Shown here: positions 12,501 through 24,500 of the stretch, piece by piece | Position numbering within the stretch: position 1 is the stretch's first letter | How the letters are laid out: each line of letters begins with the position of its first letter | From: Cyclina sinensis | Lineage: Eukaryota; Mollusca; Bivalvia; Venerida; Veneridae | Direction of reading: 5' to 3' | Assembly: GCA_012932295.1 (NCBI GenBank) | Contig: JAAONU010000001.1 | Span: forward strand, 28,806,550-28,870,549 | DNA: 64,000 nt | Notes under the pieces: generated by a model | Told to the model about the DNA's origin: nothing | Databases searched by the model: none | Seen by the model: the letters and a program-made list of their open reading frames with translations, nothing else | Made by a program: the position numbers and the translations under genes

Positions 12501-15500
12501 AGAGGTTTACTGGACAATGTCTTGTGCAAAGTTTTAGCCATCTAGGCCTTTAGGTTTCATACAATTGCGGCTATCACTCGTTGATAGCCGAGGTTATTAG
12601 AGTGCAGGACTAAATTATGCCCTTTTAACCTAATGGTAAAAATTACAGTTAGCTGCTGTACGGTTACACCGTCTTGCTACTTCCTTTTTCTTGCGGGATC
12701 CACGGAGGCTGGTCGCTGGGAATTAGTGGAACAATTTATTTTAATATTCATTTGAAGTATCCACATTTAAATTTGGTGAAGGGTTTGAATGAAGTTTAAA
12801 TAACATTTATTTCCATATCAGTGCTTTTAATTACACGGATGTTTGATTATTTTGACGGATTTAATAGATTTCTCGGATTAAGTCAGTGGCGGTTTAGAAT
12901 TAATTTTTATTTTTCTTTTGCGCAGATTTTCCATTTGGAAATCTATATTATCATGCCAATGCACTTAAGTATATTTTAAGTATTAGATCTACTTGAGAAA
13001 TATTAGGTTGTTTCATTAAATGACGTCACTTACACGGGCATGCAGGCAGTGACGTCATCCTATAAGGATGTATTGTAGACTGATGGATGTCTGAACCGGC
13101 TAAAATATATAATAAAGTGTCATTCTTTTCTAAATGGATTCCACATAAGATTGATTGATTTATGTAGCTGTATTTATTTATTTATTTTTTATTAATGTTG
13201 TCTTTGTCTATAAAGAATTTTTTGTTTTATAGATATTTGCAGCCAGTATAGGTCTGATATGGGAAAATCCAGGAAGCAAAAGGCGGCCAGTGCATCTGCC
13301 CAGCACCAGAACTTGGCTGAAGTTGTGGGTATGAAGCGTAGGCGGTTGTCTGCATCTGTCACGGCAGAAAGTGGAACTCAAACGGAGGAAAGGTCTGAAC
13401 CTGAAAGTGTTCCTATCCAGGTTGCGGAAGGAAATGAGGCTGCAGTAAGGGGAAGCACCGACAGCAGTCTCGGTAACAATTTAAATTTTCAATTTCATCA
13501 ATCTGATCTTCACCTTTGTGACACCCCAGCAGTCATTTCAAGTGTTCATTCTGAAATGGGGGCACATGTTTCTAATGCACTTAAGAGCAAGATTGTGTTG
13601 GGTCGCTACATAGATCTGGCACTTTTGCTTGATACACATTCTGAAATGGAGGATCAGAAACATATTGCTGTTGACCAGTCTGGTCAGTTGGTTTTGAAAT
13701 CTGTTCAGCCTTCGAGGTCTATTCAGACTATTGAGGCTTGGACGGATGCATTTTTAATTTATGCCTCAATTTTTGTTTCTGCCCATCCGCACAGAATTCA
13801 AGAGGTCATGAAATACATGTCAGTTATAAGAACAGCGGCCAAGCGGCATTCAAATTTAGGCTGGAAGCAATATGATCAACAGTTCCGCCTTCGATTAGAG
13901 GCTGATCCTTCTGGCATGTCTTTAATAAGATTGACTATGAGCTTTGGTTATTGTATGTAGGGAGACAAAGTAGTGAGACTGAAACTAATGCCAGAGCAAG
14001 TAAAAAATGTTTTGATTTCAATTATAGGCAATGTTTTAAGCCTTTTTGTTTGTATAGGCATGCATGCTTGATTTGTAATAATCTGCATCCATCTAGGTTG
14101 TGTACTCTTAACAAGTCTTCAGTTTTCAGGAGTTCACGCCCTGTCCGTACCACTGGTTCACAGGGTCAACGGCACGCCTTGCCACAGTCCTTGCCAGGGG
14201 CCAGACCAAGATTCCCTAGCCCGATCACTCCAAAATACTGATTTAGGTTTAGGAAGGTCACCGATTAATGTTGATGCGCTTTGTTTTTATTTAGATAAGT
14301 ATCCTAATAGAGAAGATGCGGACATTCTTAGGTTTGGGTTTTTAAATGGTTTTTCCTTGGGTTACAAAGGTGATAGGGTTGCTGTAGATGCTCGTAATTT
14401 GAAAACTGCACGATTAAATTCAAAAATTTTAAGTGAAAAAATCAATAAAGAGGTTGAATTGGGTCGATTTGCGGGGCTATTTCATACAGCCACATAAAAT
14501 AATTTATTAATTGCTCCCCTGGGCTTAGTGCCAAAATCTGATGGAGGCTGGAGGCTCATCACACATTTATCCTATCCTGAGGGTTACAGTGTTAATGATG
14601 GAATTGATAGCGAATCAAGTTCTGTTAACTACACATCCTTTGACTCAGTAGTGGATATGATTTTCAAGTTAGGTAATCATGCTCAGCTTGCCAAGCGGGA
14701 CATAAAGTCAGCATTTCGGTTATTGCCTATTTCTCCGGATGACTTCTGCTTGTTAGGAGTGAAGGACAATGATGGTAACATATATGTAGATAAGTTCTTA
14801 CCCATGGGTTGCAAAATAGCTTGTTCTTTATTTGAGAAATTTTCTACGTTTCTTCAATGGCTAGTAGAATTTTTGGCAGATAAGAACACACTTGACCACT
14901 ATTTGGATGATTTCATTTTTGCGGGGGCTCAAAATACTAATGATTGTGATATACTTCTATCCGCATTTTCATACGCATGCAATCTGCTTAATGCTCCCAT
15001 TGCTGATGAAAAGTCTGTTGGGCCTTGTAAAATACTTATTTTCCTCGGACTTGAGATTGTTTCGATTCACATGGTAATCAGAATTCCTTTACATAAATTG
15101 GTGGAACTACAAGTTGCCATAAAAAATGTTCTTTTGAAACGGAAGAGCACTTTGCGGGAATTTCAGTCACTTGTTGGCAAACTATCCTTTTTCACCAAAG
15201 CTGTGCGTTCAAGTCGTGCATTTTTACGTCGATGTTACGACATAATGGCCTATATAAGAAAACCTCATCATAAAGTGCGCATAACCTCAGAGATCAGGTT
15301 GGATTTAACGACCTGGTTAACATTTCTGGATAGTTTTAATGGAGTTGCATATATTCCGGATGAAGCCTGGTTTAGCAGTGATACATTACAGCTATACACC
15401 GATAGCGCTGGTTCTCCAGATTTAGGGTGTGGGTGTTACTTTGATAAAGAATGGGCATTTTTGCAGTGGCCCGAGTTATGGCGGGGTAAACAGTTAATGA

Positions 15501-18500
15501 AAGATATGACATTCTTGGAGATGATTCCAGTTCTTTTAGCCTTGTTTTTGTGGGGTGCCCGGTTACATCGGCGTAAGGTTTTATTACATATTGACAACGA
15601 AGCTCTTGTTTCGGTTATTAACACTCAAACTTCAAAATCTAAGCGGCTTATGCAACTTGTACGCAGATTTGTTTTGTTAGCAATGCAGCTCAGCATAGTT
15701 TTTAAGGCTGTACATATTCCCACTTTAATGAATTCAATAGCAGATTCAATTTCTCGCAAACAGTGGCTACGGTTCCGGAAACTAGCTCCAGAAGCGATGA
15801 CCAGTGCCAAAGAAATACCGGGCGAATTTCGATCAATGCTTTACAATCTGAAGCTTCACGACTTTTAAGTGCCTCTATGGCAGAGAATACTGCATATGCC
15901 TATAGTACTGGGGTGAACAGTTTTGAAAAGTTTCGAGTCAAGGATGCTTTACCATTAGTATGGCCTCCAACAGTTGAACAGATGGTTATGTACATATCTT
16001 GGCTATCATTACAGGGTTTATCTCATAGCACTGCCCGTTTGTATGTTACTGCTATTGGTTACCAATGCAAAGTGTACAATGCCCAGGATGTTACAAGAAA
16101 TTTCATTATTCAGAAGGTTTTAGAAGGTTTAAAACGTTCTATTAACATGAGAGAGCCAAGGTTACCAATCACACGAAATGTTCTTGAATCAATAGTGACA
16201 ACTCTACCGGCCATTTGCTCTGATGTATATGAGAGTTACTTATTTTGTGCAGCTTACTGCCTTGCCTTTGCTGCTTTTTTAAGAGTGAGCGAATTAGCTG
16301 TTAAAAGTAAGATGGCGCTTGGTAACGTTTTGTCAGCATCTGACGTTGTTTTCAGTTCTGAGGGTGACACGGTTACCATTTTGTTACGTTATTCGAAAAA
16401 TGACCAATATGGTAAAGGAGTTTCCTTGCAGATTAAAAAAACTGGTGCTCGTATTTGTGCCTATACCAATCTTTCTAATTTTTTGCACAGACGTCCACGT
16501 GTTGGCGGTCCACTCTTCTGTCATTTAAATGGGGATCCTTTAACTCGTTATCAATTCTCATCAGTTTTGAAAAAATGCTTGGCAGTAAGACAGCTTGATT
16601 ATGGTAAATTCACTGCGCATTCTTTTAGAATAGGGGCGGCAACTACTGCCGCTATGGCTGGTTACCCGGTGGATATCATAAAGAGCGCTGGCAGATGGCG
16701 CTCTGGTGCATATAAGGTATATCTTAAGCCGGAATATGTGGTTTCACTTCCTGTTTTAACATTATAGGGCGTTTAGGTGTAACGTTTCAGTCGACGAGCA
16801 TAGAAGTGCATTTATATGCTTATGCATTTGAATAACTTGAACAAAGATTTTTAAGGTCCAGTTAAAGTTTGGTTGGTTGCGTCATCCATTATCAAGCATG
16901 CCTTTGCTGTCGCCAGAAGTCGACAGAGTGAGCTCCAATTTGGACTGGAAGATTTTGACATCTGGTGGCAAGGCTACAGCGGCATGAACTTGAGAGATGT
17001 TGTGCCTAAATTGAGAACTTTGAAGGAAATTGGTGACAAACCTGACATTATTTTGTTACATTGTGGAGGAAACAGTTTGGGGCGTACTCCTCTTAAAATT
17101 ATTCGTGAATTAATAGATGATATTGTTAGATTTATAAATGAAAATTTCCGTTGTACTATTATTTGGTCTGAAATTCTGCCACGTTCGTCGTGGCGATATT
17201 CTTCTAACATTCAGGCAATGGAAACTGCCAGAAAACGCATTAATAGTTATGCTGCCACCAGAGTAATAGCAAATAAAGGCTGTTACATTAAACATAAGGA
17301 TTTAAGGGAAGTAACTCCTTTGTATTACATGGCGGATGGAGTGCATTTAACTCGTCAGGGAAACTGTTTGTTTTTAGATAGACTTTCAGTTGCACTACAT
17401 GCTTATATAAATAGGAGTGTACAGTACCTTTCTTAAGTTTGAAGTAATTGAAGCATGTCCAATTGTCCATGGTCTGGGTGGTACAGCTCCAGCTGAATGG
17501 TTCTCGTGCTTATCCAGCAATCCGTACATGTTCGGATAGTTTCGCTGTGTCAAAAGTTTCGTTCTCTTCTCACTTTTGGCGTTGGCTATGTCGCCTATCT
17601 CAATGAGTTTGCGATTGGTGACATTGCCATTTGGCAGACAGCGATATCCGAACATAACGTAATTTCATTACTTCGGTTCAAATTCACGGTAGAATTCATG
17701 TTTCGTAGTGGGAGTTGTGTCTTGGTCTCTGATTCCCAGGGCCATTCACGATTCAATGCGCTGCGAAATTTGAATTCTATTGGGGCACATTTGTAAAGTT
17801 GTTTAGCCTTTTGGGGCAAATTTAGAAAGTTGTTTAGCCTTTTGGGGCATATTTGTGAAGTTGTTTAGCCTTTTGGGGCTTGTAGTCTGACTAAGCCTTT
17901 TGGGGCTTTATATGAATTTGTGTTGTTGTTTTTAGCCTTGTGGGGCTTGCCTTTTGGGGCTTAAACGGATTGCTGTTCAAGGTCGCCCTTTTACAACAAG
18001 TTGTCAGGTGTCCTGTTAACCTATTGGGGTTAGCAAGATAGGCGCGGGAACCATTGCCCAGAATCTCCAAACCAAGGAAAGAACTATGCCATTCTTTGTA
18101 CATTTAATTGAATAAAAAATGATTTGAATCTTATCAAAATTTGCTGTTTTTCTTAGGTCGATTGGATGTGGAGCATTTGACGTTCATGGATGAAAGCAGG
18201 TTTTTTTTATCTTACATTTAAATGTTTGCGCGTATGATAAAATTAAATTAAATGATAAGCATCAGTTTGTTGGACTTTCATCCATGTGTCTTTTGTTTGA
18301 CAACGGATCGTCCTGGTATCTCCTAATAATTGCGGCTATCACTCGTTGATAGCCGAGGTTATTAGAGTGCAGGACTAAATTATGCCCTTTTAACCTAATG
18401 GTAAAAATTACAGTTAGCTGCTGTACGGTTACACCGTCTTGCTACTTCCTTTTTCTTGCGGGATCCACGGAGGCTGGTCGCTGGGAATTAGTGGAACAAT

Positions 18501-21500
18501 TTATTTTAATATTCATTTGAACTCCCTCCCGCCACACCCCTTTTAAATATGTTTGATAAAGTTTTGATCATTATTTACATGCTGTATTTGATTTAGTTTG
18601 TTTAATTTTGCATTTCTTTTGTGCTGCTGCTGTTTTGTTTCTCTTGCAGTGCTGTTGTATAATAAACAGTGAACAGATTGTTACTGTAATGGAGGGCGGT
18701 GGAAAACCGGCATGGTTCCTGACGGATAATGATGAAGGCATTTGTATCTATGAATCCTTATGACTGGCAGACAGCGATATCCGAACATAACGTAATTTCA
18801 TTACTTCGGTTCAAATTCACGGTAGAATTCATGTTTCGTAGTGGGAGTTGTGTCTTGGTCTCTGATTCCCAGGGCCATTCACGATTCAATGCGCTGCGAA
18901 ATTTGAATTCTATTGGGGCACATTTGTAAAGTTGTTTAGCCTTTTGGGGCAAATTTAGAAAGTTGTTTAGCCTTTTGGGGCATATTTGTGAAGTTGTTTA
19001 GCCTTTTGGGGCTTGTAGTCTGACTAAGCCTTTTGGGGCTTTATATGAATTTGTGTTGTTGTTTTTAGCCTTGTGGGGCTTGCCTTTTGGGGCTTAAACG
19101 GATTGCTGTTCAAGGTCGCCCTTTTACAACAAGTTGTCAGGTGTCCTGTTAACCTATTGGGGTTAGCAAGATAGGCGCGGGAACCATTGCCCAGAATCTC
19201 CAAACCAAGGAAAGAACTATGCCATTCTTTGTACATTTAATTGAATAAAAAATGATTTGAATCTTATCAAAATTTGCTGTTTTTCTTAGGTCGATTGGAT
19301 GTGGAGCATTTGACGTTCATGGATGAAAGCAGGTTTTTTTTATCTTACATTTAAATGTTTGCGCGTATGATAAAATTAAATTAAATGATAAGCATCAGTT
19401 TGTTGGACTTTCATCCATGTGTCTTTTGTTTGACAACGGATCGTCCTGGTATCTCCTAATAACAAGAGAATTAAAAGATTTTTCTGTGTATTTCTATATA
19501 AAAACTGTGCCCCCTCGGAACATCAGGGAATTATTTAAACAGACTGATAGAGGTCTGCTAGAAAATGCTTTTTATCAAATTTCAGAAGTAAGAGCCTTGC
19601 GGTTTCTGACAAGACGATTTTTTAAGAGTTTACAATAATAAATCAATTTGAAACATCGGCTCCCGGGAAGAGCCATTAATGACCCCATGGACAAAGCTTA
19701 AAGTATCTTGGTAGACGTCTAAGACACGATGCTTCGTGGCAACTTTCAGAATTCTGTGTTTTGTGGTTTCACACATGAAGAATTATAAAGGTCTTCCTAT
19801 TCATTTCTCTGTAAAACACGGATCCCTGAGTGAGGCCATTAGTGACCCATGGGACATAATTTGAACAAAATTGGTAGTGGTCCTAGAAAATTTTAATTTT
19901 TTATTCTTGTTGCAAAAGTAAGCAGAGCTTTGCATTGAACTGGATTCTTTGAACAACTTCGGTAGAACTTTATAGACGGAACATCTGTGCAAATTTATAT
20001 CAACTTTGAGTGGTTAAGGAGATGTTATTTATAGTAAAAAGTTGACAACGGACACAGGGTGATCACAAAAGTTCATCCTAAGCACAATGTGCTTAAGTGA
20101 GCTAAAATGTTAAATGTGTGACTTTTTTCTCCTCTTTACTGTAATGAAGATAAGACTTTTTGAAATAAAGAAAAAAAAATAAACGAAAATATTTGCCATC
20201 ATTCTTGGTCTGACATGTGACGCCCACATCCTCATCATGGCCACAGTTATGGTCACGAGGTCCGAAATGTGGACACGTGATTATGTCAGTTTCATTTCCG
20301 ACACATTTAACATCATCCATCCAAATTGTGCCGCTTCCCGGTCCATACGACATGCCCTTCACTGGGGTTCCAAAGCTACAAACAAACACCACCCAGTGAC
20401 AGTCTCTCTCCAAATTTATAACAATTCAAGGATTTCTATGAAAGAAATGGTTATTTCTCTCATTTATACTAATGCTAAATGTGCATTGCTATTTTAATAC
20501 CTGTTGCGAGTCGTGTCCACGGCAACGTCGATAATGTTTTTCACCTTCATATACAAAAAACAAAGTGAGTTAATTTCATAACTTATCCCTTAGTTTTAAC
20601 GAAAATGATTGCGGGAATTCTCCAATGCATCGTGTTTATAAATGTTCAATGTTGCTTAAAATTATGTTGTATTGTTTCAAATTTGTATATACATTACTGT
20701 GTTGCTAATAGGTAGTTCGACAATGAACAGTTAAGAGAATATAAAACCGATTAAAAGGTGTGGCTGATTTCTTTTCTAATGCGTAACAATGTAACAGTCA
20801 CAGACTTTGTTTGGCGTCAATGTCGCATGTTCAGAAAAATCATTAACCCAGGGTAGGACTCGTCCAGCGACCGCTGACTTGCAACTCAGATGCCTTACCA
20901 ACTTAGCTACACGGACTGGTGACAGTAATCTGGTAACTATATCACCCATATTGGTCCTGTGACATACACCTACCTGTATCCAAGCATTTTGCAGACAACA
21001 GTAGCGTCTTCCTCTCCAAAATGATCATCACAAACTGTACCTCTAACACCGTTCAGAATGATTTCAACACGACCTTCTGATTTTTTCTCACCGTCCACTA
21101 ATTCTACTTTTGAATCTGTTGAAAAAATACAGAACTTTTATATTTTTCCTGCACAAAACGTGTTTAAAAAGTTCAGTCCTATCTTATATGACTTTAAAGA
21201 ATAGCAAATGAATTTAATTTAAAGCGTGAACAAACGCTGTAATTAACTACACAAACCTGCACATTTACTCAGAGCACTGGATTCCTAGTATTTGTATAGG
21301 ATGATCTTGGTGTTCAAATCAGACTAGTGTTCTAAGCTAAACCTCTTTTTTTTTTTAACTGAGAATGGATTTTGTGTACATCTACAAAAATAATGTGTGC
21401 ACCCGTCCATAAAATCACGCATGAAGCTAAAAATTGCCTCAGCATTTACAAGGTGTACGTGAAAATTACGTGTTTGGGATGCTTAAAAATGTACATAACT

Positions 21501-24500
21501 GTTATCCAGAACCCGAAGTGAGACTTAAACTTCAAGCCAAGACTTTCCAACCTACCGCAAGTTTCTTCATCTGTGCAGGCTTGACACTGACACGTGCCGT
21601 CACACACCTTATTTAGAGAGATACATCTGGAGTCGTCCACACAAAAGAACTCCTCTGTTGCCTTACATTCTTCATCTGTCGAATACATGACAAAATCTTG
21701 GTCGAAATGAAAGAGGTATTCAGTTTTTAATAAAAACTATTATGTTTTAATTTAATCTGTCTGAATAAACAAAAACTCACATGAATATGATAGCATTATC
21801 CGTAGAAAATAAAAAAAGCAATAGCAGCATTTATGAGTACTTCATTATGATTTAAAAAAGAAACAACTTTATATACAAATAATTAACCTTCTGCATGTTA
21901 TTGTATTGCTGCTCTCGAATAAAGTTATAATGAAGTCACACCAGTAGTACTGCTTTAAGCACTATCATCATAAAAAAATCACGACAAAAATCTTCCAATC
22001 TTAATCAACTTAATGCTTATTAATTTATTTTGTTTTTCTCCGTTTTTACAGTAACCATATTATATGTTAAAGGTGAGAACGTTTTTAGTTTGAAAAATTA
22101 AAAGTAAGATATACAACAACAACAACAACAACAACAATAATAATAATACATGTATGGTTCATTCTCAATCAAAATAAGATATGCATGCAGTGATTATTGA
22201 TACGATGTGGTAGGGGAGGTAACTTTCGTTGAGTTTGTTTAAATGAGTCGCGGATATGATCTGAGAGATTATTATTTTATTTTATGCCTACCAATGAAAT
22301 ATAGGGAAATATCAGTGAGATAAAAGTGATAATACACTGTTTTGAATCAGTTAATTACCATTTTGATAATACACTGTTTGTGCCGGAACTACTGCTTGAT
22401 GAAACTTCAGGAATTTCCCCAACACAAGAGAATCCGCTGTATTTCAGACTGTGACAGCGAGTGAAATTTATTTACCTTGTTAAATCCAATTATAATATTG
22501 AATTCCTGAGCCTAACTAGTTGTGAACAATGATGAAATTCGCCATAAATTATTTAAAATGTCTGATTTGTTTACATAACTCACATGGACAATATCCAATA
22601 TGGCCGACTTTCAATTCAATTGATTGAATATTACTCGGTATTAATCCGCTTTTATAATTAAAGTATGTATGGCAAAAATTCAATAAATATTGATAAACTG
22701 TGTAGACAAAAATAAATGTTATTTGATGAAAGTGTATTCAGTTTATTTCAGCAGAAGTAAAGTTATCATATGTATTGGAGATTGTCTGCACTTTTTTTGT
22801 GCGGAGTAACCAAAGTACGCATTAACTGATTTGGGGCTAACCATGGGGAATTTATTGAAGGCCCTGATTAAAAATATCATAAAAAATCCATTTTTGACGT
22901 GTTGGCATAAAATAAAAAGAAAATTTGTTTGTTTTTTAGTGGAAGATGGGAATTTATTTCATCTCGTGAACACCATATGATGATATTTTCACTCGTGGCT
23001 GCGCCACTCGTGAAAATATCACATATGGTGTTCACTCGATGAAATAAATTCTCATCTTCCACAAAAACAAACAAATATCCTCTATATCATTAAGGTCTTC
23101 CTTCAGATATATCAACGTCTATAAACATGTATGTAACAACACTTTTCAGTGTAACCTATACATGTCAAGGTAAAAAACAAGAGCAGTATTGACATAAAGG
23201 GCGCCGTTTTGGTAGGAAGAAATACCATTTTTTTTGCTCATGATGCTAATCATTAGTCGAGTGCATGTCATGCATCTGGTCAAATTTAAAATGATGCACT
23301 TCTTGGGAACAATACGCTTAAAAACGCAATTCAATTGAATACTTAAACAATAACGTGCATTAGAAACAGAGAAAAATGACAAGTTATGTGAACCAACGTC
23401 AGTAAAATGTAAAATAGTGCACCTGTTTCAGTAACCATACATTAATATCAGGACTGCAAACTATACCTACATAAACCTCCGTTACTTCGAAGAAAGTCGG
23501 CATTATTCAAGATATTTGAAATAGAAAAATAACTTCTTCGACAAAAAGTTAAGAAAAAGTCTCTGCAATAATACCGAAATAATCCTTTAAATGTGAAGGT
23601 ACATAGAAGGTACAGTAAGATGCCTTTTCGTGTTTTTAGGGACAAGCATTGCTAATGGAAGTTTAATTAATCCCATTTCAAAGAGCCCAAGGAAATTAAA
23701 GTAAAATGCAAAAGCATTATGTAAATACATTTGTACATCATAAGATTTGTCCTGTTCATTTTGATGTCCCTGTATAAAGCTTTGAAAAAAACGCTCTAAA
23801 AGTTTTATGTAACAGTCCCTTCCTCGGATCTTTAAAAAAAATAAAAGAACTTAAAGCGAAGAAGGACTATCGGCTTGATAGGAGGCGAAGGTTTATGCAA
23901 AGACTATTTTGCTTTGGTCAATTTTTCATCCGTTTTTTTTTTCTTAAATCATGAAAGACTTCAGAATAGAGTTCAGTTGAAGTCTGCAGAATGTAACATG
24001 AACATGTCGTGGTATAAAATCCATTCATTTATTCATTCATCTATTAATTCATTTATTCGTTCGTTCGTTTTTTTGTTTGCTCGTTCATTAGTGCGTGCAA
24101 GCGTGCGTTCGTTCGTTTGTTCGTTCGTTTTGCCGTTCGTTCGTTCTTCCGTCCGTGTGTTTGTTCATAAAACAACAAGTTATGCAAGATATTTTCATCT
24201 TTCATAAAAGCTTTTTATAGAGACAATTAGTTTACAAGTCAATTAAGTATGAATTTAAAGACAATATATCCACAAATTTATCTTAACTTTATCTTTTTCA
24301 AGCAATTGGCTTTTGCATATTTCCCATTTAATGTCACTGAGTGCAATACTCATCCTGAAAACATGGCTTTCCAACAAACACGTGCTAGAATAGTAAACCA
24401 AGTTATCTGGGTCTTTACATATCAGAAGTCAGTATGATTATGACCAACAAATACCATTTATTTTTCCCATGAAAAAAGAATCAAGATTTATAAAACAGTA

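Larger units (their letters stand above)
12563..18329 (+). mobile_element. Ngaro/DIRS-like tyrosine-recombinase retrotransposon
   Basis: A 5.8-kb element lying antisense in protease intron 19. In order it has a left terminal repeat A1 (12563-12748), gag, RT-RNase H, tyrosine recombinase, an SGNH-hydrolase frame, and a right terminal repeat B1 (17632-18329). There is no integrase, no protease and no LTR of the Ty3 kind. This gene set, with YR in place of DDE integrase and an SGNH frame downstream, is known from the Ngaro branch of DIRS-type elements. gag and RT frames are broken, while YR and SGNH are open. A second copy of A and B follows directly (18328-19462). Confidence 0.88.

Noticed and set aside
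17595..17819. Small frames on both strands of the B repeats (also 18758-18952)
   Set aside because: They lie inside non-coding terminal repeats and recur only because B is duplicated.
12563..19462. Retrovirus or Ty3-type LTR element
   Set aside because: There is no aspartic protease or DDE integrase, and the recombinase is of the tyrosine type with non-LTR terminal repeats.
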